From: Charina bottae
Taxonomy: Eukaryota; Chordata; Lepidosauria; Squamata; Charinaidae
Direction of reading: 5' to 3'
NCBI GenBank assembly: GCA_023362775.1
Contig: JALMGJ010000004.1
Coordinates: 37,898,929 to 37,962,928 of the forward strand
Length of the DNA stretch: 64,000 nucleotides
Positions within the stretch are counted from its first letter, which is position 1, and each line of letters begins with the position of its first letter. Shown piece by piece: positions 22,095 to 33,442 of this stretch. A program made the position numbers and the translations under genes. The notes under the pieces were generated by a model. That model did no database searches and was not told the origin of the DNA. It saw only the letters and a program-made list of their open reading frames with translations.

Positions 22095-22910
22095 ATCTCC
22101 TGCTGGGTTTAAAAGGCAAATAAGTCACTGTTCTTTGGAGGAATTCTGTTTTGTAACGTCTTCTGCCTGAACTTGCAATAATGCTTTGCTTGAAAAGAGT
22201 TCAGAAATATTTAGTGAGGTGATCCTAAACTGTATAATGATATGCTTGCCAAATTTTATAAGCAGATCTGATGGTTAAACTAATACATCTTGGGGGGGGG
22301 GGGGTTCTGCCTGCCTAGTAACTTACTTTTTGTTTTGATTATTTTAGCCTCAAGTATAAAAGCACCATGATGCTTATGATAATAATGTTATATCAGAACT
22401 GAAATCTCATGTGCTGTATGGGAAGGAGAGGGGTGGAAAAAGTAGGGACGTGTGGGGAAAGTTCTTGGTTTAGAAATGGAGACTTTTACTTCATTGCCAG
22501 TGGTATCACACTGAACACTTTGATATGGTTTCCTATATATTTATTAATATAGAGTCTTAATTTGTAATTAACTCCAGTGCTTTTTCAAGGCATTTCACAT
22601 TGTCTCCCCAATAGCGTCAGTGCTATTAGCTGCTATTGTCTGTTGATTCACAGAAGAAGATTCTTTGTTTGGAACCTGCAGCTGGAGACATCCACAGAGT
22701 GGAGTCAAGTGGAGGCAAATGACAAAGCACTGGGATGTTGAAACGCAAGAACAGTACAACATGCACACAAGTACACATGGAGTGAAATGTATGTTGTGAC
22801 ATTACAAAGGGTTTTTCATCATTTTACTGACATCTTGGCTGGCTGCAGATGCCCTTGTTCATGTTACGCATATGGTGTCCTTGCATTAGTACCATCACCA
22901 TGACTTCTGA

Positions 22911-22999
22911 TGTCCTCCACATGTTCAGATTTCCAATTCCCAGCATCCCAGCCCGCATGAAAGGACTGTGGGAACTAAATTCCAAACACATGGAGGACA
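22911..22999. repeat. Imperfect palindrome, possible old MITE
   Basis: The left arm TGTCCTCCACATGTTCAGA pairs with the right arm ending AACACATGGAGGACA. The next segments, TTCCAATTCCCAGCATCC and GGACTGTGGGAACTAAATT, also pair imperfectly. No TSD found, so the class is uncertain. Confidence 0.4.
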
Positions 23000-23207
23000 G
23001 AAACCACAAATTGGGGCATATGAGAATTGAATCAATGCATTTGTTTGGAGTTTAGATAGTTGCAGTTATTTCTGAAAGGGGTTGTGAAGTGCATATTCTG
23101 TGAGTGCAAGAAAAATGAATATGCAGCATGAATAAAACAAGGGGCCTATCTTCCATTGCTATTGAATTGGTTGTCTTTACAGTTGTGTTTAACATAGATG
23201 GTTGTGG

Positions 23208-23225
23208 ACTTATAATCAGTACTCA

Positions 23226-23263
<38 letters not shown>

Positions 23264-23276
23264 AACTTATAATCAG
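23208..23276 (+). pseudogene. Truncated U6 snRNA retrocopy with 12-bp TSD
   Basis: Bases 23219-23263 correspond to the first 45 or so nucleotides of U6 snRNA. Recognisable strings are ACTTCGGCAGCACATATACT and AAAATTGGAACGATACAGA; two G-to-A changes are visible in the first ten bases. It stops right after the ACAGA box and carries no poly(A) tail. ACTTATAATCAG flanks it at 23208-23219 and 23265-23276. The intact 5' end, truncated 3' end, missing tail and TSD fit a tailless snRNA retropseudogene. It cannot make functional U6, which needs the 3' two thirds. Confidence 0.93.
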
Positions 23277-23715
23277 CTCTAGTCCAGCAAAGCACATGGC
23301 TGGCTCAGATGGCTTAGTAGAGTTAGTACATTTGCCTTTTCCCAGTCTTTCTGCCAATATTACCAAAGCTGTGATGACAGATGCAAATGCAGTTGAAGCT
23401 GACAACCTTCTGTCCCCGCCCTGCAGGGTGACTACATTTTCAGCATCATCCTCAATCTCTAGTAAGCTATGTATACAACTCATCAATAGCTTTCACTGCA
23501 GCTATAGAATTATTCAACTAGAAACTAATGAAGATCAGAGCAATTATTACTACCTGCATTGGAGCAATTTCTTGCAAAGGAGAATTACAGATTTGGGGAT
23601 ATGTTGTCAGTAATATAGGAGGAGAATCACAGTAACATTGTGCTTCCCACTCTCAACTCCCTGAACTGGTCCAGAAGAATACCCTGGTCAACAATATCAA
23701 AGGCGAGAGATCAAG
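23277..23715. other. No recognised element
   Basis: A 161-codon plus-strand frame crosses the U6 retrocopy (23128-23613) and has no family motif. I treat it as chance. Confidence 0.4.
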
Positions 23716-23719
23716 GAGG

Positions 23720-24163
23720 GCCAGGTGCAGGCCCGCAACTAGAGTATGTGTCACCCAGGGCAAACATGGATTCCGCGCCCCCTCATGGATTCCATGCCCC
23801 TCTACAGGTTTGAGTCCCTCGTCCTCTGCGGGGAACAGCAGCGTGGCAGGATGTAGGGAAGGAAGGGGACTCTCCCCATCCCCGGGGATGGCTGTGGCTT
23901 CGGCCAATGGCGAGCGCTTGTGAGAGCCGCTCAGCCTCCTCGGGGCAGGTGGAAGGCCGGCCAGCCTGTCTCCATGCTGCCCCGTAGCCAATCACCGCCA
24001 GCGTGGGCGGTCCCCCGCCATTGCATGCTGCTCCCTATTGGCGATCGTGCCAGGAAACAGTCAGTATACAAATACTATTTTGTCATTTTGGTGCCCCTCC
24101 CCAGCATGGCGCCCAGGGCACATGCCCCGCTTGCCCCACTCTAGTTGCGGCCCTGGCCAGGTG
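23720..24163. mobile_element. hAT MITE, 428 bp, exact 8-bp TSD
   Basis: The element at 23728-24155 begins CAGGCCCGCAACTAGAG and ends CTCTAGTTGCGGCCCTG, inverted terminal repeats of 17 bases with one difference. It is flanked by GCCAGGTG on both sides. The interior is GC-rich, with direct repeats around TGGATTCC (23766-23797), and encodes no transposase. Confidence 0.95.
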
Positions 24164-24535
24164 GGATGTACTCCCTCCATTCTGAGCCTGCCACAAATCA
24201 TAAAAAAATGTGACCAATGAAATATCACTGTTGCATCCCAGACTAAGTGCATAAAAGTGATGGATTTGCATCCCAGTGTGCTCCAAAGGACCTTTTTGCT
24301 TTTGGATCTAAAGCAATGCACCTCCCCACAAGTTATTATTAAAATGAAAATGGATTAAATTTATCCTTAAATCTACATTACTCTTGCATGGAAATAGCAA
24401 ATTGTTCCTTGTTTGAATATAGTGTTAATTTCAACATAATAACATACCCCAACTTCAAGAAAACCCATGCAACAAATGGTGAGCCATATCTTAAAATTGG
24501 GTGGAACAATCTATTTTTTTCCTTAAAATGCCTGA
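24164..24535. other. No recognised element
   Basis: Short frames only; no motif, RNA or repeat boundary seen. Confidence 0.45.
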
Positions 24536-26120
24536 CTTCCAGTGGGGACATGGTGGACTGAACAGCTGTGCCCGTAGGCTCAGTGGGCAGAACTGACAAT
24601 GCGGCAGTTTTTTCAGGCTCAGACAGTTTTCCTGAAGCCCAAGGGTGTTTTTACGGAAAAAGGAAAACACCTGGAATCAACCCATCTGTCTTCTGGATGG
24701 CTGCTTGCAGCCATAAGATTGCAAACAGTGTTCGCGCTTGACTGGTAAGAGCATCCGGGAGGCTGGGGCATCACCATTTTCCAAGCCACACTGTAGCCTT
24801 AAAGGGACACTAAGACCGCCCACCCCATTTCTAAATCACCCAATTTATATTTGTTTTAAGTACGCGTACCCTAAGAGAGGGTTTGGCTAACTTCATTTAT
24901 CTTTAATGATTTGGATTAAGATTATTAAGGTATAATAAAAATAATAATAAATGTCTGGTTTGGGGTTTAATATGATTAAGATTCTTAAAATTGTTGTATT
25001 ATCAAGTATAATGGCAGACAATTTATATGTTTTTTAGTTTGATCTGTATTATAGTAGACAGGAATGTATGGAATAGTAGTAGGAAGGAAATAATTAAATA
25101 AATGTTATCTTTGGGGGGGAAGTTGGTTAGGAGGTTTATATATCTTTTTTTCCCTTTTAATATAAGGGGAGGGAGCAACTGTATTTAGTGATTTTTATAA
25201 TGTGCCAATGTAATGATTTATAGAAATAATGTGATTTTGGTTTAATATAGAGTAAGGGATTGATTATGGAAAACTGTTGTATATCCTTGCTGTTAAAAGT
25301 AGGAAGTCACGGCTTCCGGGGTGGAGCGAATGGCGGCTAGGAGAACTCAATAGAAGCTCCGTAGCAAAAACAATATCCATGCAGCTTAAGGCCGGTTTTC
25401 GCGAAATAAAATACTAGCGAACAACGGCAGAGAAAGCGGGATATCGGCTTCTCTGACAAAAAGAATTTCAGCAGCTTCGGAGGCAGAGTCAAGTGTTTGT
25501 CGGCGTTTTGTGTTTTTAACGACTCGCAGAGAAAAAGAACAAGCTGGGAAGCCTGAAAGGGAAAGTGGAGCTGCGTGGCAGTGTCTGGAAATAGACAAAC
25601 GCCGCTTTCGCTCACTGATACAAGACTGGGAAAGTACTAAAAGAAAGACTAAAAGCCTAAGATTCGGAACGAAGAAAAAAGCGAGAGACAGTTTGGTGAG
25701 AAGATTCATAGTTCCTATTTGTAAAAACTTAAAAAAAAAAGGACTGATTTAATTAATAATTTAATAAGCCATTCTGTTTTTCCTGCAAGACTGTAATTGC
25801 AAAATGAACTTCTTATTTATATAAAGCTAACTATAATTGTATAAATTAGAGTATTTAACTTATATTGTTAAGTAGATAAATAAACAAGTAGATAATTAAG
25901 CATATTTTGTTAAGTAGTTTAAAAATAAGTAAAAGCAATTAATAAGAGGTATATAAGCATATATAAGAATATATAGAAATATAAGAAGTTGAATTTTTCT
26001 GATTGTATGGGGAAAAAAAATTGAAATAGAAAAGTAATACTCCATAAGGTAAAAGCAAATAGAGATAAAGGTATTAAATATAAAGAAGTAAAAGAGGGAA
26101 AAGATAAAGGGAAAAAATAT

Positions 26121-27011
26121 ATGAGTATGACTACAAGAAGACAAGGAATGCTGTCCTCACAAGCAAGAAGAGGTTCAGAGACAGGGGAGGGAGAATGGCT
26201 AAAGCCATTGTTTGAAGACTTTACAATAGAAACAATTCAAACAATAACGCAAACTGTGACACGTGTTTTGGAACAAAAATTAGAAGTTTTAGAAAAGAGA
26301 TTGGAACAAAAAATAAGGGAAATAGAAAAAAATTTGAAAGAAGAAATTCATGGAGTGAAGAAACAAACTGAAAAATGTGAGGAGAGAATAGATAAAGAGG
26401 AGGAACGAATAATTATGTTAGAGTGTAAAGAAAAAGAATACTGTATTAGATTAAGAGGAGTGATAGAAGAAAAGGATGAAAATACAAAAGAAATTGTTAT
26501 ACAGATGTTAGCAAACTTAATAGAGTGGGAGGAAGACAGACTAGAAGAAGAGATTGAAAAAATGTATAGAATTAACTCTAAATATGCGACAATGTATAAA
26601 AAACCCAGAGACTTATTAATAGAATTCTCAAAAAAAAGAACAAGAAATATGATAATTCAAGCGTCTTATAACAAAAAAATAGAGATTGAAGGAAAAGATG
26701 TCACTATTTTTAAGGAAATCCCAACAAAAATACTAAAAAAGAGAAAAGAATATAGATTCTTAACAGACATTCAGAGAAAAAATAACATAGATTTCAGATG
26801 GGAAATACCTGAAGGTCTTACTTTAACCTTTAAAGGACAAAGAACTAAACTGAATTCAATCTTAAAAGCCAAAGAATTTTTAAAAAGATTTGAAAAAGAA
26901 CAAACAAACCCTAAGGAACAGAAACAAGGGAGGAAAGAAGAAACTTTAAGTCAAAAAGAAGGAGAGGTATCTAACACAAAGGAGTTTACATCACTACTGG
27001 TAAATGAGTGA
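26121..27011 (+). CDS. L1 ORF1 protein (RNA-binding chaperone), intact, 296 aa
   Basis: ORF1p coats L1 RNA, forms trimers and acts as a nucleic-acid chaperone during retrotransposition. This reading frame is complete. A short basic N-terminus (MSMTTRRQG) leads to a lysine- and glutamate-rich heptad stretch, roughly residues 45-105, expected to form the coiled coil. The RNA-recognition domain starts near residue 106 (EYCIRLRGV). A C-terminal domain follows, including KEYRFLTDIQRK and FRWEIPEGLTLTFKGQRTK around residues 210-245. Its tail is polar and charged. The length is near that of other vertebrate L1 ORF1s. The last eight bases overlap the start of ORF2. Expression cannot be judged from sequence. 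Confidence 0.9.
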   Translation: MSMTTRRQGMLSSQARRGSETGEGEWLKPLFEDFTIETIQTITQTVTRVLEQKLEVLEKRLEQKIREIEKNLKEEIHGVKKQTEKCEERIDKEEERIIMLECKEKEYCIRLRGVIEEKDENTKEIVIQMLANLIEWEEDRLEEEIEKMYRINSKYATMYKKPRDLLIEFSKKRTRNMIIQASYNKKIEIEGKDVTIFKEIPTKILKKRKEYRFLTDIQRKNNIDFRWEIPEGLTLTFKGQRTKLNSILKAKEFLKRFEKEQTNPKEQKQGRKEETLSQKEGEVSNTKEFTSLLVNE

Positions 27012-30000
27012 GCTTAGAACAATTACTTGGAATATTAATGGAGCCAACTCTCCAATTAAAAGAAAACGAATATTTCAATTATTAAATAAATCAAAACCAG
27101 ATATTACATGCCTTCAAGAAACTCACATCAGAAAAACAGATACAAACTATTTAATAAACAAGAAATTAGGAATAGAATTTATAACAGCGAATGAAAATAA
27201 AAAAATGGAGTAGTTATATATATAAAATCCTATCTAAAACATAAATTAATAAAAAAAGATGATATAGGAAGATTTATTATAGTCGAAATTGAAAATCAAA
27301 ATTCTAAAACTTTGGTAATTGGTATATATGCTCCAAACAATAATCAAAATTTTTTTTACAAAGATTTATCAAATGTCCTCGTAGAATATACTCAAAATAA
27401 TTGGATTATGATGGGAGACCTAAATGGAGTAGTCTCACCAAAAATAGATAGAGAAACTAATAATCAAACAAATAAGTATCAAGGTAAACTACCTAAAGAA
27501 TTTTTTGAAATGATAAACAACTTAACATTGGTAGATGCTTGGAGAAGCCAAAACAGAACAACTAGAGACTATACATTTTATTCCAATAGGCACAAATCAT
27601 TATCAAGAATCAATATGATATGGATATCAAAAAACTTAGAAAATAAAATTAAAGAAGTGAAAATTTTACTAAAAACATTATCTGACCATAACCCAGTACA
27701 AATAATCCTGAAGATACATTTAAGAAATTATAGGTGGAGATTAAATGAAAATATCCTGAAAAATAAGGAAAATCTGAAAGATTTAAAAAAGAAATTGAAA
27801 GAATTTTTCCAATGGAATTTAAATACAGAAGTAAAATTAGAAACGGTGTGGGAGGCTAGTAAAGCCTTTATGAGGGGTCATTTTATATCCCTAAATAATT
27901 ATCAAAGAAAAACAGCACAAAGAAAATTACAAACAATTCTAGATCAAATTAAGGAAAAAGAAGAACAACTCCAGAATAAAAACAAAAATAAAAAAAGAGG
28001 AAATTCTAAAACAAATTAAAATGTTACAATTACAACTAAAAATTTATATGACAGAAGAGATTGACAAACAAAACAAAGAAATTTTGAACAAGCAAATAAG
28101 CCAGGCAGATGGCTGGCGTATAAATTAAGAAAAGAAAGAGAAAAAAGAATAATTTCTAAAATAAAGGAAAATAATGTGGATTTAATTCACAATGAGGAAA
28201 TTAAAAAAGCTTTTCATACCTATTATACAAAATTATATAAAAAAACAACAAATATCATCGGAAAAAATTGAAGAATATATTCAGAAATGTAATTTAAAAA
28301 AATTATCTAATGAACAAAAAGAAATAACAGAAAATTTGATTACAACGCAAGAAATAGAGGACGCAATTAAAAAATTAAAAACAGGAAAAACTCCAGGTAC
28401 AGATGGACTATCTGCAGGCTATTATAAGCAATTTAAAGAACAAATTATAATACCACTTAAAAATCTATTTAATTTAATATTAGAAGGAAACAAAATACCG
28501 CAATCATGGATGGAAGCTAGAATTACTCTAATCCCAAAAGAAAACCAAGATCCTACGGGCTGTCAAAATTACAGACCGATTTCCCTATTAAATAATGATT
28601 ACAAAATATTTACTATGATACTAGCAGAAAGATTAAAGAAAATCTTGCAAGAACTAATAAATAAAGACCAAAACGGATTTCTTCCAAGTAGACAAATAAA
28701 TGAAAATATACGCACAATTATAAATTTGGTAGAATACGCACATATTCATAACGAAAAACCAATAATGCTACTATTTTTAGATGCAGAGAAAGCTTTCGAC
28801 AACATCAATTGGGATTTTTTAATCAAAACGTTAGAATACAGGAATTTTGGAGATAAATTTATAAAGGCAATACAAGCTATATATAGAATACAAAAAGCCA
28901 AAATTATAATTAATGAAGAAGAGACACAAGACTGTTAAACATAGAAAAAGGCACCTGTCAGGGATGTCCGTTATCTCCATTATTATTTATATTAGTATTA
29001 GAATGTCTATTGGAAGAAATCAGAAAAGATGAAAACTTAAAAGGAATTAAAATTAAAAAAGAAACTTATAAACTAAAAGCGTTTGCAGACGATTTGGTTA
29101 TAACACTGCAAAATCCCATAGATTCAATTGATAATTTAAACCAAAAAATACAAGAATATGGCGAATTAGCAGGATTTAAAATAAACAAACAAAAAACTAA
29201 AATGATAAATATAAATATGAAAAAGAAAGATCAAATTGAACTAGAACAAAAAACAGGATTTCAAAATGTAAAACAAATAAAATACCTGGGAATACAGATA
29301 ACTTCGAAAAATATAGATTTATTTAAAAATAACTATAATACAACATGGATGGAAATTAAAAAAGATCTAGAAAAATGGAAATCGCTACAGTTATCTTTAT
29401 TGGGAAGAATAGCTACTGTCAAAATGAATATATTACCAAGAATTTTGTATTTGTTCCAAACGATACCAATTGTAATAATAGATCAAACATTTAAAAAATG
29501 GCAAAAAGACTTAGCAAAATTTATATGGCAAGGGAAAAAACCCAGAATAAAATTAAAATATTTACAAGATGCTAAAGAAAGAGGAGGATTGGGATTGCCA
29601 GATCTAAAATTATACTATGAAACATGTGGATTAGTATGGCTAAAAGACTGGATAACATTGGAAGATACATAATTATTAAACTTAGAAGGACATGATATTC
29701 GATTCGGTTGGCATGGATACATGTGGTATAACAAAAGTAAAATTAATAAGGCATTTAATAACCATATTATAAGAAAATCATTATTAAAAATATGGAACAA
29801 ATACAAAAATTCTTTATTACCAACTATATCATTGTGGATGTCGCCTCAGGAGGCATTTGCCAGGCAAGAAAATAGAAGTGACAATAAATGGTTGAGATAC
29901 CAAAATTTATTAAAATTTAACAAACAAAATTATGAATTGAAAACAAGAGAAGAATTGGAAAAAGAGGGTTCCATATGTCAATGGTTTACATATTTTCAAA

Positions 30001-30752
30001 TAAAAGAACAATTTAAATTAGATAAAAAAATGTTTACATTTGAGAAAAGAGAAAATAGATGGGACAATATATTATGGAACGAAAACGACCATTTGATTTC
30101 TAAATTATATAAAAAATTATTAGAAATAAAAACCAATGACATAAACATAAAAAATTATATGATTAAATGGGAAGAAAACTTAAGGCATGAAATTAGCTAT
30201 GAAGATTGGCAAAATATATGGACAAAAAATACTAAATTCACATTGAGCAATAATCTAAAAGAAAATATATACAAAATGATGTTTAGGTGGTACATGTCTC
30301 CTGAGAAGTTGTTTAAAATGAAGCATATTAATTCAAATTTATGCTGGAAATGTAAAACAAAAGTTGGTACAATGTATCATGTATGGTGGGCTTGTAAAAA
30401 AGCAAAAAAATACTGGGACAAAATACATCTATGTATCTGTAAAATTTTGGAAACTAATATGGAAAAAAACCCAGAAATCTACTTACTTGGATTAATGGAA
30501 AAAAAGATGAACAATAGCAGCAAAAAACTATTATTATATCTAGCAACAGCAGCAAGAATCATTTTTGCACAATACTGGAAACAAGAATGTACTCCGACAA
30601 TAGAAGAATGGATCATAAAACTAATGGAAATAACTCAAATGGACAGATTAACAAACTTAATGAAAGATGAAGAATTGGAGGACTATGAATCGATATGGAA
30701 CCCCTTCCTAAAGTATATACAAAAGGAATACATGATTAACTTAATCATGTAA
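27004..30752 (+). pseudogene. L1 ORF2 (endonuclease-reverse transcriptase), frameshifted
   Basis: ORF2p nicks target DNA and reverse-transcribes L1 RNA at the nick. Visible in order: endonuclease motifs WNINGANSP, CLQETH, YAPNN, GDLNG, then RINMIW where RID is usual, and SDHNPV; RT blocks GTDGLSAGYYK, RPISLLNNDYK, DQNGFLPSRQ, FLDAEKAFDNINW, GCPLSPLLF, the active site FADDL near 29085, and YLGIQI; a C-terminal Cys-His cluster CWKCKTKVGTMYHVWWAC near 30345. Breaks: a lost A in the A-run at 27199-27205; shifts near 28000, 28095 and 28245; a shift near 28926; and an in-frame TAA at 29670-29672. Most are in A-runs. RT residues look intact between breaks. Confidence 0.93.
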
Positions 30753-31349
30753 AATTATAAGTAAAAGAAAAAATAAGAGAAAAGCAAATGTATTAGAAGA
30801 TCCGAAATGAATAAGATATTGAAACTTATGAAATATAATAAAATAATTATAAAAAGGAAGTATGAAAAGGGGGGGGAAAGGAAAGGGGGGGAACGGAATA
30901 AGAAAAGCTATGTAAATCAATATGAAACAAAAAAATTTTCGTGAAGAAAACGAAGTATTTTAAAAGTTTATATGTTGTCATTTATTTCCTTTTTCTTTCT
31001 TTCTCCCTCTCTTCTTTCCTTTCTCCTCCCTTTTTTTCTTTTTTTTCTTTTCTTTTTCTTTTTTTTGCTTCTTCTCTTTTTATTGTCCTTTTTGTATGTG
31101 AAAATGTCTGAAATATAAATATGTTGTATACATTGTAAGTATATGTATAATTGTTTATATGTGTTTAATATATATTTTAAATAATAAAATAAATTTAAAA
31201 AAAAAGTAGGAAGTCACCTCTTTTTGTAATTTTTTTAAAAAAATTCTCTTGTGTTTCCACACTTTTTTTTAGTTTTTTCTGTTTTTTTCTTTGTAGTTTT
31301 TTGTTTTTCTGTAGCTTTTATCTTTGCTTGAAACTTAATAAAATTCATA

Positions 31350-31796
31350 AAATAATAATAAAATGCCTAAGAATAACACAGAATTCAGGGCATTGTGGGG
31401 AAAAGGCAGCTAATCAAGACCACCGAAAAATCAAGATTAATCACTATTCAAAGAAAGACCCTGACAATTGGAAGCAATTTATTTGTATCCCCAAACAGAG
31501 ATGAGTAAGAATTTTATTTCATTAACTTTTAAAATGAGAATTTATTAAGTCCTCAAATTTCTTCATCAATAGGATAGAAAGAATTGGCTTTGTTTTTTAA
31601 AAAGGAATGAATGAGGCAGGAGAGTAATCCCAGTCAGCTGCATCCGAGACTGGTAAGTACTCTGCGTTTAACTAGGTTTATGGGTTACCACCCCTTTCAT
31701 CAGACAAGCTCTTTCTTTTCATCTCATAGCAGGAAATGCAACATGATTCATGGGAATACCTGGACCTTTTCAGTCTGATGATGTGCAAATAGTGAT
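31350..31796. other. No recognised element
   Basis: Short frames only; no motif or repeat boundary seen. Confidence 0.45.
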
Positions 31797-32274
31797 AATT
31801 TTGTTCAGTGTATTGTCGAAGGCTTTCACGGCCGGAGTTCGGTGGCTGTTGTGGGTCTTCCGGGCTGTGTGGCTTCCGTGTTCTGGAGGTTGTGGTTCCT
31901 AACGTTCCGCCAGCATCTGTGGCCGGCATCTTCAGAGGGCAGGAGCACAGACAGAAGCGAAATCTCTGTGCCCAGGTAGAGTGGCAATGTTTTGTTTGTT
32001 TTCTATTTATAGAGATAAGTTATAGGAGATTAGGTGGCATTTTTTGTTGTGTTGAAATGTTAACGAGTGGCTGATGAGCGTGATTAGCATGTTCATTGTG
32101 AGAAGTATTCCCATGTCCTGGTGGTTGGACTGAGTTTGTTGACCTTTTGCAGGCTGTGTTTTTCAGGACTGGTAGCCAGGTTTTGCTAATTTTTAGACTT
32201 TCTTCTTTTTTATTTTAACTAACCAGAACACGGCCACACAGCCCGGAAGACCCACAACAGCCAATTTTGTTCAG
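31797..32274 (-). mobile_element. Second-family PLE fragment with inverted ends, 12-bp TSD
   Basis: The element at 31809-32262 (454 bp) is flanked by AATTTTGTTCAG at 31797-31808 and 32263-32274. The left end carries GGCTGTTGTGGGTCTTCCGG and GCTGTGTGGCTTCCGTGTTCT; the right end carries their inverse (CAGAACACGGCCACACAGCC...). Inside the left end, minus strand, lies the CTGAAGATGCCGGCCACAG...GCTGGCGGAACG hairpin module. No coding region is left. It is assigned to PLEs because of this module and the inverted end structure. The family is distinct from the 0.3, 33.4, 51.5 and 61.2 kb copies. Confidence 0.75.
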
Positions 32275-33440
32275 CTTTTTTTATGATGGAAGAATTTGCC
32301 AAAATTTACAAACAATTCATAAGATGATCAGATGAGGTTCTGCTCTGCTCTGTGTTGTCCCCCTACCAGCCCCACTCATAGACCAAACCAGGAAACCAAC
32401 TCCACATGAAGACTAGGCCTGTGCTTTATTGAGACTGGCTATAAAAACAGAATCTTGCCAGTCTGATTGTGCTGTAACTTTTCCTTCTTCTTATACCCCA
32501 GTAAATCAGGGCGGCATTTGCCAGAGCTGCTTCCAAATATTATCTTGTTTCCCAGGACTTAAGGAGTGTTTGAGCCTGTTTTGACAGTTCTTGCATATTT
32601 CTGTCAAGGTCAACTTCTGTGCTCTCTACCATACATCCCCAGATGGAAAGGTAGCAGTTTTCTTGGTGGTGGCTGTCCAGCTCTGAAATGTTTTCTCCAG
32701 TGAGTCACCTCGGGCACCTCCTTTATTATTTTTTATTCATCCAAGTCTGCTCGCATCAGGTCAAACATCAATGGAGCTTTTAAACTCATTTATTTTTGTC
32801 GGCTGTCCCTTCATTTACTGAATATAAACTGTGTATTTTAAACTACTGATTTAAAGGTGCTTTTTAATTGCCTGTAATGTTAGAAGTTCTCTTAGGAAAA
32901 CTGTGCTATGAAGGACAACATGCCATTTTTAAAAATAAAGACCCAAACAAATAAGAGAGAAAATATGTTAAAATGAAAATGAATTGAATTTCTAAAAATG
33001 ATTGTGGAAAGAAAACAATTAGTTCATTGACCAGGCAAGTATTTTCTAGTTCTGCAATCACAGCTTACAGTATATGGTTTTTCATCACCCCAGTTCTCAG
33101 CTTCTTCCAGTGTCAAACAAGCAAACAGAATGGAAGGCCTTCACCTCTGCAGGGCAAAGTCTGGTCGCATTTCATAGCATTTTGTACAGGCCTGTGCAGA
33201 TGTGATTTTGAAGGTTCGGTGTAAGTTCATCATGATAAACCAGAGCATTTACCACTGAACACTTTGCGTGGAAGATGCTGTCACCATCTCCTTATTCTGA
33301 TGCATGCTTGTGGTCCATAATGGTTACTACAAAAGAAGTCGATATCCCAGCCTGGGCCAAGGCTATATTTCAGCAAACCTGCTGAAGTGGAATCTAAAAT
33401 GCAGTTTAAAAGCATGCTATGACAACAGTCATCTGAGATA
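32275..33440. other. No recognised element
   Basis: No ORF or RNA with recognisable motifs. The A/T-rich sequence is consistent with unique intergenic DNA. Confidence 0.45.
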
Positions 33441-33442
33441 TG

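Larger units (their letters stand above)
21063..23205. other. Mostly unrecognised, with a TATC microsatellite and a small palindrome
   Basis: Contains ACT/ATT triplets just after the L2 tail, a tetranucleotide array at 22047-22094, a poly-G run near 22292, and the MITE-like palindrome at 22911-22999, listed separately. No gene recognised. Confidence 0.45.
25295..31217 (+). mobile_element. Full-length L1 LINE, 5.9 kb, 16-bp TSD
   Basis: The element at 25311-31201 is flanked by AAAAGTAGGAAGTCAC at 25295-25310 and 31202-31217. Order: 5' UTR 25311-26120, starting CGGCTTCCGGGGTGGAGCGA, GC-rich at first and then A-rich; ORF1 26121-27011; ORF2 27004-30752; 3' UTR with a G-rich purine tract (30868-30893), a long pyrimidine tract (30990-31090), an AATAAA signal near 31183 and an A-rich end. 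The intact 5' end and the perfect TSD point to a recent, complete insertion. It landed in the 3' UTR of an older L1. ORF2 has frameshifts and one stop, so this copy is no longer autonomous. Confidence 0.95.
24537..31345 (+). mobile_element. Older L1 remnant split by a younger L1
   Basis: The left part (24537-25310) opens with a promoter-like GC-richer block (CTTCCAGTGGGGACATGG...). It then jumps into A/T-rich 3' UTR-type sequence, so both ORFs are deleted. The 3' UTR reads on across the younger L1: TGTTAAAAGTAGGAAGTCAC, then, after 31217, CTCTTTTTGTAATTTTTT to an end near AACTTAATAAAATTC at 31330-31345. Assigning both sides to one element is inference from continuity and L1-like 3' composition. 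Confidence 0.6.

Noticed and set aside
23128..23613. 161-codon plus-strand frame
   Set aside because: It runs through the U6 retrocopy, shows no motif, and its composition is that of non-coding DNA.
33270..33300. Possible left TSD for the 33.4 kb PLE
   Set aside because: CTCCTTATT near 33290 resembles part of the copy 1 TSD inverted but has no partner at the right end.
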